From NCBI GenBank assembly GCA_050084515.1, contig CM114272.1, positions 23,746,001 through 23,810,000 of the forward strand: DNA of 64,000 nucleotides, written 5' to 3'. Below, one piece after another: positions 47,701-59,470 of the stretch. Numbering within the stretch: the stretch's first letter is position 1; every line of letters begins with the position of its first letter. The position numbers and the translations under genes were made by a program. Source of the stretch: Blasia pusilla. Its lineage: Eukaryota; Marchantiophyta; Marchantiopsida; Blasiales. The notes under the pieces were generated by a model. The model saw only the letters and a program-made list of their open reading frames with translations. It searched no databases and was not told the origin of the DNA.

Positions 47701-48941
47701 TACATCACATGGACATCAAGAATGCCTTCTTGAATATAGATCCATACGAGGAGGTATATATGACTCAACCACCTAGATACGAGCATCCCAAGTTTCCATT
47801 TCACGTATGCAGGTTGAAGAAAGCTCTATACGGGCTTAAACAAGCTCCAAGAGCTTGGTATGGCAAGATTACATACGTCCTACAAGAGATGGGTTTTAGG
47901 GTATGTGATTCTGACTCCTCGTTATATGTCTTGAGAGGACATGATCATACGGTTCTCATTATGTTGTATGTTGATGATCTCCTGATTAGTGGGAGTACTG
48001 AAGAAATGGTACAACAAGTCAAGCTTAAGTTACAAGCAGAACTTGATATGAAGGACTTGGGAGAACTCAAGTACTGCTTTGGTATTGAGTTTATGAAGGT
48101 CGGAGAGAGCATGTGGTTACTACAACGATAATCTTCTCTTCATATGCTTTCAAAATATGGTATGACGGCTTGTAAGCCAATCTCTACACCGTTAGACGAG
48201 AGCGTGAAGCAAAGAGTGGATGAAGGAGAGCTCCTTGCAAATTCTAATATGTACATGCGCATGGTTGGAAGTTTAATTTATCTAACTATAACCAGACCAG
48301 ATTTGAGCTATGTTGTTGGCCTAGTGAGTCAGTTTATGCAAGCACCTCGAAAACCTCATCTTGATGTTGTGAGGAGGATTATGCGGTATGTAAAATTCTA
48401 TATTCAATTCGGGCTTCAATTTGAACCTTCTCCGCGGTTTCAATTACAGGGATTCATAGATGTTGATTGGGCAGGAAGCGTGTCTAATCGACACTCCACA
48501 TCTGGTTATTCATTTACTTTGCGAAGCGCAATTATAAGTTGGGTTTCAAAGAAGCAACCTACAGTTGCTTTATCTTCTACAGAGGTTGAGTACAGAGGAG
48601 CAACCAATGCAACATGTGACGCGGTGTGGCTTCATCGATTACTTGTTGAGATTAGTGTTAGTAACTTAGGACCTAGTGTAATATATGAAGACAATATTAT
48701 TAGCATCAAGCTTGCTAATAACCTTGTGTTTCATGCTCGTACAAAACATGTTGAGGTGCACTATCATTTTATTAGAGAGAAAGTACTTGCAAGAGAAATA
48801 GATCTAGTGTATATAGGTACAGATCAACAAATTGCTAACATCTTTACAAAGGCAATGTCGAGAGATAAGTTTGAGATGTTTAGAAATGATTTGGACGTTA
48901 AAGATATTGATATGAGCTTGAGGGGGAGTATTGAAGATTGA
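44760..48941 (+). pseudogene. Copia gag-pol, almost complete but with stops
   Basis: gag: KLDKHNYNVWKFCMKKFLMG, then WDAFEKLFQKSTKARKLQLK (UBN2 type) and a damaged zinc knuckle (YNYCGIKDH). Protease: WYINSGASNHMTS, with the usual DSGA reading NSGA. Integrase: WHKIIRHMN, CLACQFGKQ, HSDVW, CDGGGEYLS and VAERKNRHIVEAARAML, so the D,D,E residues remain. [28 protein letters not shown], and the catalytic LYVDDLLISG. RNase H: GFIDVDWAGS, SSTEVEYRGA, YEDN, then KHVEVHYHFIRE. Stops lie at 45217, 45490, 46063, 46746, 47604 and 48129, with a one-base frame change near 46165. The stops at 46746 and 47604 sit where relatives have Trp and Gln, so single transitions explain them. Not functional. Confidence 0.95.
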
Positions 48942-49236
48942 GTTACAGCCAAGCTCATGAGACATCTGAACTGCTACATTTGGTACTCACACAAAGTAGG
49001 GAAGCTTAATCTTGGTTAGTCAGTTAAGCGCGATTATCTTAACTAGGGTTAGTTAATCACAGTTAGTCTAACTCGAGACTAAGGTTACGGTTAGGATTGC
49101 TTGTACATACCCTATATAATTGAGAAGGGGACCAGCCTCCACTCATTCTCTCATTGCAAATTTTGTTCTCCATGATGGTGTGTGAGAGAGAGAGAGCCGT
49201 TTTCCACCAGTTATGCTTGTTTAGCAGTTTTCCACA
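48929..49236 (+). repeat. 3' LTR of the full-length Copia
   Basis: Starts TATTGAAGATTG right after the polypurine tract GAGGGGGAG and ends TTTTCCACA, followed by the TTGAG duplication. It carries a short GA run (near 49183-49195) where the 5' LTR has a TG run. Confidence 0.96.
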
Positions 49237-49329
49237 TTGAGTAGAGGCGACCTTTAAGCAAGAATCTCTAAAATTCATAGAATATTTCAAAAGTTCATAC
49301 ATTCTATGTGACCTTCCCAAAAAACATGG

Positions 49330-49510
49330 AAATGGCGAGGCCCGCGCAAGGTTTGTTCTAGGGCCCGCATAAAGCCCATATGGCCGGCATAAGGCCCACG
49401 GCTGCCTACGCGTGTGACCAGGGTAACAAAAAAATCTTGTCAGGGGTCCCATTAGATGTATCTTTCCCATGGACAGACAAGTCCATTTCCATGCAATCTT
49501 GCACTTTCCA
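49330..49510. repeat. diverged fragment of the GC-rich element family
   Basis: GGCCCGCATAAAGCCCATA-type text and GGACAGACAAGTCCATTTCC resemble parts of the element at 49741-50258. Boundaries are uncertain. Confidence 0.4.
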
Positions 49511-49740
49511 AGATCATCGATAAGTAGGGAAATTTTCAACTGTCTATTTTGGATCAGAGTTGTGTATTTTGATGCAATAGTGCTATCAAAGTTTCAAAAA
49601 AACGGACATGCCAAATGAGTCCCTTTCTTGGGTTCTTTTGATATCCACCTCCTTTTTAGTATGCTTTGGACGCTCGAACATATGCAGGGTATGGACTGAA
49701 CAGATGTGCGGGCTACCAGCCCACATTGAGCCCTTAATGC

Positions 49741-50258
49741 CAAGGTTGCACACGAACAAAGTCCTTGTTCACGGATATGTCCATGCGGGCTCGAGTTCTC
49801 GTGGCCCACTCCACCCACAACATAGATTTGAACTCAACTAGCCCACACCCAATCCAACAACCCGTCGTTTGGTCTTGCCACCTATTTTGTAACTTGCACC
49901 AACCTGACACCTCGCTTGTAGAGGCTCGCATCGAGCCCACTTGGCCCACCCTAAGCCCATGCAAGGCCCACACTGGCTTGCATAAGGCCCATAGGGCGGG
50001 CAATTGGTGCGCTCATGGGGGGCTCTCGGCCCATAGAGGGGCTTGACGTGGGCTAGTTTGGGCTCGATATGGGCTAGATACAAGTGGGATAATTGGAGGC
50101 AAGTCATTGGACTCGGGCGAGACTGGCCAAGCTCGGGTCTATGTTGCGTGTGGGGCACGCCCAAATGCGGCCCATAAGAACTCAAACCTGCACGGACATG
50201 TCCATCCTAAGGACATGCATAAATTTGTAGATACAGACTTTGTCCATGTGCAACCTTG
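49741..50258. mobile_element. ~518-bp GC-rich MITE-like element with terminal inverted repeats
   Basis: Starts CAAGGTTGCACACGAACAAA and ends with the inverse (TTTGTCCATGTGCAACCTTG), so ~27-bp inverted ends with few mismatches. Just inside both ends lie GGACATGTCC-type palindromes. The interior is GC-rich with repeated GGGCTC/GGCCCA phrases and no believable ORF. Flanks AATGC and ATTGC are similar but not an exact duplication. Related copies: 35760-36095 and 42361-42608. Superfamily unknown. Confidence 0.75.
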
Positions 50259-52780
50259 ATTGCAATCCAATCTTGGTAAAACATATCATTATTAATTGTA
50301 ATTCTAAGCCAAAATTCCCTTAAGTAATTTTTTTATGAGATGATCATCTTTACATTTTAAAAAATTTCCCATTATATTGGTATTAATAATCTCTGAAGAA
50401 TTTTTCCATTTTGGAAATAGTACAAATTTCATCATTGTGATATGAAAAAATCACTTTTTTCAAGATGTTTCTAAGATTCATCTAAAACTTGCATATCAAA
50501 TGGATCTATTATCCAAACACATGTAATCCCTTTCTTTCAAATTCTTATATTTAACTTAATTTATTATCTATAACAAAGTCAAATTAATTCCATACCACAT
50601 TCTTTTTGTCAAAATAAGATTTCAATTTGGCATTTATAACATGTCTAAAGAAATGAAATATACACTGAATGCAAGCCCTATCTTTGCAATATAGATAAGG
50701 GTTCTTTGAACTCCTTTGGCTTCACTTGCATACGGGAACAATTATAGTAGTGACAAGGAGAGGATCTAAATCCACATTTAATATGAGAAAGAAGATCTTT
50801 GGAATTCATAAATTTAAAGAACTAAATTTCTATATTGTAGAAATTTTGACTTTGCGTAATTCTTCCATTTGTGGAATATGATATCATTTGTGAGTGTTTA
50901 ATTTTACATGGATATTATTAATAGAGATCCTCTTTCTACTATTTATGTTTGTTTTTATTTGATTCATACTACTTTCCCTTTCTCCTTTTCTTTTCTTTTT
51001 AGTATTAATCATTGGGGATATAGGTTTGGTTAAAAGCGCAACCCCCCCCCAAAATCCCATATAGATGAAACAATTATTCTCATGAAATTTGATTCATAAT
51101 TTATAGATATTTGAAAAAATCACATAAATTGAGATGATCCCATTGATTGCCCAATTTTTTCCAATCCATATTTTTGTGCACTCGGAAAATTTGCATCTTG
51201 TCTTACCCCCCTCTATTGATGATAATAAATATACTATAGGTCTTACTTTTGAGTTAGCTATTATGTATTTTGTGGAGCAACTCTCTTTCTTAAACCTTCA
51301 CGTCCAACCTAGTAACGGCCGCGCCCTTCTTCTCCCCCGTCTCCTCCATGTGGTAGGGAGGTGCCTAGGCACGATCGGGGCGCGCCCGCGGAAAGCTTAT
51401 CTCAAAATTTGCACAAAATCAACTTTCTCTCTTAAGTAATCATCGACACTCATCAAATTTCTCTATGTTCATGTGTGTATATTGGAACAAACGTATAGCA
51501 TACTATAAATCCCATTATTATTCTATTTCCTCTTCCTTGGAATATATATTCTATTCTTAACTAATTACGATTATGCATTGAACTGCCTCAACCTTCTCTT
51601 TTAGAAACACCTAATTTTGTATGTTGGGAGTCTATGGATGAAAAGTTAATCCACATTCTTTGTTGTGCACATATGTAAGAAGGAACAACAACTCATGATA
51701 TGATTAAAAGCCAATAACATTAGAGACTTGTAGTCCATGATACACTATTGGGTAAGAGTAAATATTTGTTGTTCCTTCTCATTGAAGAGTTGCTCTAGTT
51801 ATGTCTCAAAGTCATTCACTATTACATTAAGAATCATTAACTCATCCCTTCTCCATTGTTACTACTTATCATAAAATACGCATCTAAGAGACGCTAGGAC
51901 ATATAGTTGGATTGGCATAGATACAACCAACCGAAGTGGTTGGGACCACCCATCTTGTTGCCCATTCACACATGATCAAGCATTAGTGTTTGTGTCAAAT
52001 TGGTAGCAACCGATGCATCACATTTTATTTTGGTTTTTTGTTTATGCCATTTTCATTCTTATTATCATTTGTTTTTACATTTCTTGCCTCTTTCCCTCTT
52101 AGATGTAATTCTTTTGAGCTTTGTTTGTATAATAATATATTCACATTTGAGGTTATGGCGGTTAGATCCAAGATCCCTTTGAAAGCTTGAGATGGATCTA
52201 TCTTCACACAAAAAACAAGACAAATACATGAACAAGACCTTTGAATTGGACCCAAAATTGTCGAAATAACCAAAAAAAAATTATTGAGTACAACACCAAT
52301 CAACCCAAGAGAAATTCTTTGGAAGGAGGGATCAAATATCTCTACGTTTTTATAGAAGGAGTTTAAACTTCCACTTAGGACCATAGAGATAGAATCAACG
52401 GTATGAGAAGGATTGAGAAGTTGACCATAAGATTTTGACACAAAGCCAATTCAATGTAAATCAATTGCGGACCTTTACCTTGGACCTTGGCTTGTAACAC
52501 AAATGTTGAGTCCTAAGAAGAGACATCTCATGGGGTCCATTCTACAATTGAAACAGTCAAACACTCTACCATCATATCAGATCCCCATCAAAGAATATGT
52601 CCAAAATTTAGAATGAGTAGTATGTATTGTGGAATAAGGGTTATATCTGTATTAGATTCTGTTTAAAATTGATGAGTTTGAAGGATAATCCGAGACTCAA
52701 ACCACATTAGGCTAATTGATCCTAAACTTAACTAATACGAATGTATTTGAGTGTCAATCATAACGAGGGCATGATCAGCT
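50259..52780. other. AT-rich intergenic DNA, no gene recognised
   Basis: Mostly AT-rich. A small GC-rich patch lies at 51315-51395 (GGCCGCGCCC and GGGGCGCGCCCGCGG). Only short frames (longest 138 codons at 52025-52441, minus, no family). Confidence 0.5.
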
Positions 52781-55670
52781 CACTGCAAGCTTATGCAACA
52801 TTCTAGTCCAACTTTCATAGCAATAGGTGCACTACAAATAAATAGGAATTCAATTTTTTTACTAATATACTTTTTCTTTCCTGGTTGGTAAATTGAACAT
52901 AATCCCACCAATCAGAAACAATATATCATGAAATGAACATGATTTATGTATATCACTACCATTTTAGGTTCAAACTTATAATCCTCGTCGGAACTATGAC
53001 AAGTTTCAACAGACTTTGGGAGTTGACTTTGAGTACAGTAAACTAAGATTGGGATAACAAGAGGCTATTAGCATGAATTTCAAGATCAAAGATCAAATCA
53101 AGCTGGATAGAACTTTTCATTTGGATTACTACATGGGGATTCTGCCATCAAGCACACAAACCACATTGTTCAAATGGTATCCTATGTTTACATGAATGCT
53201 GATCCTCACCAACCCCAAACACTGCAAGGGGTAAAGCCGTATCCAACATATGGGGGAGTCAATGACACCAACACATCCCCAAACATGTCATTAAACTGAA
53301 AACATCTTCCACATTAGTCTGAGAGGTAACTTTATGAAGCAGTGGAAATATGTTTCATATCTTATGAACAGACATTCCGCATACAAAGACTTATTATTAT
53401 TTGCTGCATTCCTCTAGTATGCAAACAGAGGTGCCAAGGGATGAGAGGGGAGGAGGTGCAATGGAACCTCTTGGTCAAACATGAGCTAGAGATTTTCTGC
53501 AAATCGTGTATCAATTGCCAATTGATTGCACACCACAAAAACCCTAAACCTCTGCACATGAGTTCAGAGATTCCCACATGATTCCAAACCTGGACTCGGA
53601 CATAAAAACATCAGATCGTTTGGCACATTTTCCGAATACGATGGCCATCATGATATATGACTGATGGCTTTACTATTCTGGGGAGAGAAAGGAAAGAATC
53701 TCAATGAGAAACATAGCAGGAAATTCTTCTCAATGAACCCCACCAAAATCAGTACCCGGGTGATGGCAAAGAAGGTACCTCTTGACTTGATCAGACAAAC
53801 TGCAAAAAAGTTGCAGAGGGTTGTTCAATCTGTCTATCTTTGGTCCATCACATCACATACACTTAATAGCGGAATAGGTTCTACTTCAAACACAACCTAC
53901 GTGAAACACCAAAAGTTGGTAAAATCTGTAATGCTTCAAACCCAGTCCAACTGAGGGAAAACCACACGAAGGACATGAGTGTATCCAATGAACTCCACAG
54001 GCAATGCCATTGGTGGCCCTGAAATTCAGAACACATCGGCTCTCAGCCGGACGCTGCCATTCTTGCAAGTGACAAGCCCAGCCCAATTGCAGTAAGCAAG
54101 CACCAAAGGTGGCTTGCATACTGCAAGACGAAAGGATGAGCATCGAGGGTAAGTTCGTCCAATGTCTTCTAAATCACTAGTGCACACTGGAATGAGAAGG
54201 GTGAGTAACTGACAGTTAAGCCAACCAACACAATTCCCAAACTCATGGCTGGCCCAATCCTCAGATTTGTACAATGGGGGCAACAGCCAGAGACATAATT
54301 CATACAGAGTTCCAAAGGTTTCAGGCACACTCAAATTCAGATAACGAACCAAATTGATTGGGGTGTTGCCTCCCATTGCTTTTAAAGGTGTCGCGCATAC
54401 CCACATTCAGATCATGTATCATCTTGATCCGGATATTGGCTCCCGTCGAGCCATGCAACATTTCTTCTAGTGAAAATTCAGCAGACCAAAAATTAGGTGG
54501 AATCACCAGTTATGGATTAAGAGGTCTCGAGATCAGCAACCTACAGAAACTTGAAAACTGATCAGCAAAATAATATAGAAGGCACACTGCAGAGCTGTAG
54601 CTTCTGAGCTACTCACATGAGCCGCTGACAATGACCTAACAATTCAAATCACTCTTCCGCAGTAAAAGGTGATCGGCATATCGAGCCTCGTCCACCCTGC
54701 TAGCACCCTAGTCCTATCTCATACACATACAAGAGAGGTGCTATGTTAAATTTCTAGCCCTGCGAGATTTGTGAGTGAGTGAATGATCATACTGCATGAG
54801 AGGTGGAACTACTACTTCAAACCAGCTAGTGTGAGGAGAGGGCTGGTAGCATGTTGAAGGTAGTGAACTAGGCAAAAAGTAGAAATTCTAGTGTTTCCTC
54901 CGGCAAACTTTGTATCCCTTGGACTACCTATCAGTAGGCCACAAACTCTACTCAGGCCCAACCCTAAGCACAAGACATAATTAGCTGATGATCAGATGTC
55001 CAATCAGACACATTGCAATCAGTAGAAGCCCAACCACACGCAATACATCCAGACTGACTGCATACAGGATGGAGGAAATGTGAACGTATGGCAGGCCATG
55101 TCATTTTCCTGTTTAATATGAGCTGTACCTGACAAGCTGAGAGCAATGCTATTGGACACTCCCTTGTTATTATGTAAAAGAAAATCTTCAAAAGGCTAGT
55201 TTTGGAGTAGTAAATCTTACTCCTGACAGATGCTTGCGCAAGTTGTGTCAGCTGAGAGCATAAAGAAAACCTGAAAAGGAGGACTCAGAATTTCCCAACG
55301 GCTCATTCCATAACATGCAAGGTAATAGTAAGTTTTCAACCTCAAATTTGCCGCATATATACAGAAAAGTCTGAGAATTTTGGGTGAGGAATGACCACCA
55401 TGTATTGATGTACATTGAAGGTTTCATGAGCAGATCGAACCCTAGGTACTGCACCAAAAGTGTCAAAACGGACAAAACCGTTTTCAGAAGACAGGAGTAG
55501 CACCAGCTCCTGGCATCGACTCATTGAAGTGATGTGCTCAATGATTTCAGCCAAAGCCTTTCATCCAAGAGCTGTGAAATATCCAGACATTTCAAGGCCA
55601 TAACTTGTAGCTTTCAATAAATACTTCCCCTTTTCTTCCATATCCGACAGATAACAGGACCTCCCCAAAA
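52781..55670. other. moderate-GC stretch beside the BAP31-like gene, nothing recognised
   Basis: Base composition is closer to genic DNA than the flanks, but I find no conserved protein on either strand. An imperfect ~66-bp duplication (ACATTCAGAT...GG(A/G)T(A/G)TTG(G)CTCCC) lies near 54316-54440. The part nearest 55670 should hold the 3' UTR of the minus-strand BAP31-like gene. The rest may be non-coding transcript or old transposon. Confidence 0.4.
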
Positions 55671-56950
55671 TTATGTCTTTTTCTTACTATCTGATCTGGA
55701 GTGCTCTCGATCAAAAGCAGCCAGCTGCATTCGAAGGTTCTCATTGTCATCCAGTAAGCGATCATACTCCTGTCCCATTCCTTCTGTTTGCTTGCGAAGA
55801 GCTTCCACATTCGCTTCAGCAGCATTCGCTCGCTTCTCTAATGAATGAGATTCCACCTGCATCTCCTCAACTTTTTTCTTCATCTCTCCAACAATATCCT
55901 TAAGCCCTTTCAATTCATCGAAATCTTGCTCAGTTGCCCTACCCATCTGCTCTTGTTGGAGCCTTTGATACTCAGATTGGGCACCTTCCGATTGCTTCTT
56001 CAGCATTTTCACATTGAGCTGCAAGTTCTGTGCTTTGCGATAGTAGTAGTGGAAGCGGTTGATCATTAGAGCCAGTAGTAGAATAAAGCCTACACATTAA
56101 ACCAGAGTCACACAATCAGCAACCGGTGAGACACGACTTCAATCTGAGGATGGGGCAAGACTAAAGACCCTAAATTCCTTCAGTTGTGGACACTTGACTA
56201 AAGCAAAGGGACCTCCATTGCCCCGCACACAAACCAACTCAAGGTGTGGCCACAATCCGTGATGCCGATGGGAAGCACACAAGAAGGTTCAATGGCAAAA
56301 CTAATCGGAAACTAGTGCCATGGATGAAACCTGATCCTAAAACCCTGAGATTCTGGCGGTGAACTATTAGGGCAGCACATATCTGGCAACAACGCTTCAG
56401 GTCGGTCAATAACGCAAAACTAACAATTTCCTCCTGGTGGTCGCCATAGATTGTGAAGGGAAAAGGACAGGAATATATTTGTCATGTGAAACTCCGTACC
56501 AGCAAATTCTGAGCACAAGAGCAAGAGTTTCTGTGGCCCAAACGCGAGTTTCACATTCGATTTGAAAAAACACGATTGAAAGGCCTCAGTTGGAACACGA
56601 TTAGCAACAGGAAAATTCAACCGTGACGGGTAAACTGAAGTGAAAACGCTACCACTCAGTGCAGACTCCAGCTCCGCAGTACGTAGGACGAAAAATTCCG
56701 CAGGAGATCCGTGTACTTCCGATCCATGATGAGACAGCAGATGCTGACGCGCTTTCACGTAAGTCGTGATAGAAGACGCGAGAAGCACGAACAGCGTTCC
56801 AGCCAGAGTCTTCGTCACAGCCGATCCCTTACTCGTCTTGGTAATATCCACCACCATACACGCCAATCTGACGAGAGGTTTAACTCTGCTCACCAGGAGC
56901 AGCGCCAACGCTGCCTCCACCAACAGCGCTACTGTAAGAATCGGCAACAT
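55671..56950 (-). CDS. B-cell receptor-associated protein 31-like ER membrane protein
   Basis: BAP31 proteins span the ER membrane and act as chaperone/cargo factors for other membrane proteins. Exon 1 is 56653-56950 and exon 2 is 55671-56089, joined by a GT-AG intron (56090-56652, donor GTAGCG, acceptor TGTGTAG). The phase fits (G+GC gives Gly), giving 238 residues. Three membrane helices: about residues 3-22 (LPILTVALLVEAALALLLVS), 45-66 (TLAGTLFVLLASSITTYV) and 96-111 (ALSG|FILLLALMINR). A long coiled-coil follows, with VKMLKKQSEGAQSEYQRLQQ and ANAAEANVEALRKQTEGMGQ, then EYDRLLDDNENLRMQL. The C-terminus SDSKKKT has Lys at -3 and -4, a KKxx ER-retrieval signal. Length and layout match plant family members. 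Confidence 0.93.
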
Positions 56951-57015
56951 TACGACGTACGTCCGTCCGCCGCTGCCCTTTACAATAACAAGAACTCCTA
57001 CTTCGTATTATCACA

Positions 57016-57018
<3 letters not shown>

Positions 57019-57065
<47 letters not shown>
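57019..57065 (-). promoter_or_regulatory. (GA)n tract upstream of the BAP31-like gene
   Basis: About 23 TC units on the plus strand, i.e. GA on the sense strand, about 70 bp before the ATG at 56950. Probably 5' UTR or core promoter. The next ~600 bp upstream is GC-richer, as expected of a promoter. Confidence 0.55.
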
Positions 57066-57068
<3 letters not shown>

Positions 57069-57719
57069 ATCAATCTTCCCACCGCAAATATGCTTGCGAC
57101 TCCTAGTCACAAAAATCTACACAGCGCGTTGCCGTTCCCTGAAGTCGACCATCAGTGCAGTTCCGACCGAAAAATAACTTAAGCGACCTATTCTGCTCGC
57201 GTTCTCCAGCAGCAACGCGTTACCGTCAAAATTCCACCAATCCGAGGGGGCTGCGCTCTTTCCGGAAGCACACCAATACTCACAAACACATGTACACGAC
57301 CCGATTTCTATCCCCGCGCGACGATCCCGCGTCTCGCACACCGAAATTCAACGCGTCCGCGCGTCCTGATTTCCTCTGCTCCTCTCTCTCTCTCCTGCTC
57401 GTCTCCTGCCTCCCGATCGCCCCACGCGCGTCTCGCTCTGGTGCTTCCGCCCCTCACCTCTCCCTTTCCTTCGCGTACGGCGGTCGCCGTAAGAGCCCAA
57501 GTTTCCCGTTCCCAGTTCTCCTCCGCGAGGGTGGCCCGGGACTGAATTCTCCCCCGCCAGGGCTGCCCGGGAGCCCCTGCCCACTTCCGGTCTGACTACT
57601 GAGGTGGCCCGGGTCCGAATTCTCCCCGCCCGGGCCTGCCCGGGAGCCACTGCCAACGGAAGAAACGCTCGGTCTTACTGTCAGGGCGGCTCAAGATAGC
57701 ATCCCCTATGTAACGAGCT

Positions 57720-58620
57720 GATTTGTCTTTCTTTTTTTCTTTCCTTACAAATGGGTTTTGGCGATTTTCAGCGGTTAGTGATAATCATAATTTTTTAAGT
57801 GTAATTCATGTTGTTTTTCTGTTGGTGAATTTAATTTATAGAGGGTAAGGTCCTTTTCTTATCACATTCGTTGGATTTTGTAGCAAATTCTATTTGTTTT
57901 TTACAGCTTTAGGTTTATGGGGCCTACTTATTAGCCTTAATAGGAGTCTTTTTCAAGGCCAATTTTGGCTTGCGGGTTTTTGGCTCTCTATGCCCCTCTT
58001 TCAAATCTCTTATCTGTTTCCCATCAAACGGTTCATTATTTCTTTCTTTCTTCTTTTCAATATAGTGCCTAATGAAAGGGTTTAATTATTTTTTCTTAGA
58101 TCATAGGAGGTGAGAAAATTAAACATACGAGGACACGTGGATAGATGAAGAGAGAGAAAATTTTGTAATAAATATATTGGTGTAATTTTTTATATATGCA
58201 TTTTCAAAATGAACATTATAGATTAACTTTTTTCAATTTTAAACAAAAATAAGGATCTTATTAACAGAGAATGCCAAGTATCGAAAGGAGTTTGTAAAAG
58301 GGAATGATATTCTTCGATAATAATATAGATATACAAATTGATACTATCAATTCAAAGTGGATATGCCACTAAAACAAAATTGTCGACATGATGACAAATT
58401 TCATTTTTTATCCTCGCATTTGGAAAGAACGTTATGGACCAAGGTAATTCTGGTAAGTAGGAGGTAATTAAAACAAGTTGTCCATTATTCCATAATTGAA
58501 CTACCACTCCACGAATTAATCCGTAGCATAGGCGTATCCGAAATGTAATTAATAATATCGAATGTAAGAGGATTAAGCCTTCATATATTTTTCCAAAGAT
58601 GAATATTTTGAACAAGGTGA
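57720..58620. other. T-rich and AT-rich DNA, no gene
   Basis: Only short frames. The GC-rich promoter-like sequence ends near 57710. Confidence 0.5.
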
Positions 58621-58623
58621 TTC

Positions 58624-58665
58624 TTTTTATTTATTTATTCATTCATTCATTCATTTATTTATATA
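58624..58665. repeat. (ATTT/ATTC)n tetranucleotide tract
   Basis: TTTATTTATTTATTCATTCA-type repeats next to a Helitron-like end. Confidence 0.9.
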
Positions 58666-58860
58666 TTAATATGTTGCTTGTGCAATGCACATGTGACACA
58701 TTTTCCCCTTAATTTAGTTACCATATTATGACACATCTTAATAGTAGAAGGGCTTTAAGAGGACATGTGTTAACAACAAGAGGACCTTAAAAGGAAACGT
58801 GTTAACACCCAAGGAGGACTTCCTCTAATCCTATCCTCTTTTAATTATATAGATAGAAGA
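58666..58860 (-). mobile_element. small Helitron-like element (tentative)
   Basis: On the minus strand it starts TCTTCTATCTATATAATTAA, like many plant Helitron 5' ends. Near the other end it has the hairpin GTGCATTGCAC (58681-58691). The canonical CTRRT end is not preserved and the A/T target context is unclear. Confidence 0.4.
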
Positions 58861-59099
58861 GCGCACGCCCTAATATTCTCAAGGTCTATTTATCTTGAGT
58901 TAGAAATATCTATCTTGATTGCTTATAAAATGATTGCTCATTAATCATGCTCCATGAGCAATCATATGATTTCGTATTTTTGAATTGATATGCCAATCGT
59001 TACCATAGTATTCAAGATTTCCAAATCCTAATATGGTTGATCATCAACACTTGTATGTCACCAATGTTACATTATGTTATTCTATTATAAAAAACCTTC

Positions 59100-59470
59100 A
59101 AATATAACGTTATTGTACTTTTGGAAGCAATCCTTCTCATAATGGCCTTTGATCATACAATAGTTATAGGATCCATATAGTTAATAAACTTGATTGTGGG
59201 AATTTCTTCTACCTTTGAATTCTCTCTTTCCTTTGCTAAAATTTGTTTGCCAAAAATACTATTAAAGTTAATTTTGTTCTTGTTCCTAATCTTGGGAATA
59301 CGATTCTAATGAGATTATAAAATATAATTTTATATCCTTTCCTAATATCATTCAACTATTTTATCAACCATAAAATTACTAGCTTTAGTTGATGTCTTAA
59401 ACATTTTTGCTAGTGTATCCCATATGTTTTTGGATATCTATAGCATCTGGAATGCAACCTATTACAAATA
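59100..59470 (-). pseudogene. Copia gag scrap
   Basis: Minus-strand frames read ISKNIWDTLAKMFKTSTKAS (about 59340-59430) and, after breaks, YNYCMIKGHYEKDCFQK (59120-59175), a CCHC zinc knuckle with one Cys lost. These are gag parts of a Copia element different from the one at 43.9 kb. No LTR was linked to it. Confidence 0.65.

Larger units (their letters stand above)
43940..49236 (+). mobile_element. full-length Ty1/Copia retrotransposon, 5.3 kb
   Basis: The 302-bp and 308-bp LTRs (43940-44241 and 48929-49236) bound one element. A TTGAG target-site duplication lies outside both ends (43935-43939 and 49237-49241). Both LTRs run from TATTGAAGATTG to TTTTCCACA, so the usual TG start reads TA in each. 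A degenerate initiator-Met-tRNA primer site (TGATATTAGAGC) follows the 5' LTR directly. GAGGGGGAG precedes the 3' LTR as polypurine tract. The LTRs differ by scattered substitutions and a few small indels, so insertion is not recent. gag-pol is in between, with stops. Confidence 0.97.

Noticed and set aside
57155-57656. Overlapping Pro/Ser-rich and Arg/Gly-rich ORFs upstream of the BAP31-like gene
   Set aside because: GC-rich promoter-type sequence with frames on both strands and no conserved features.
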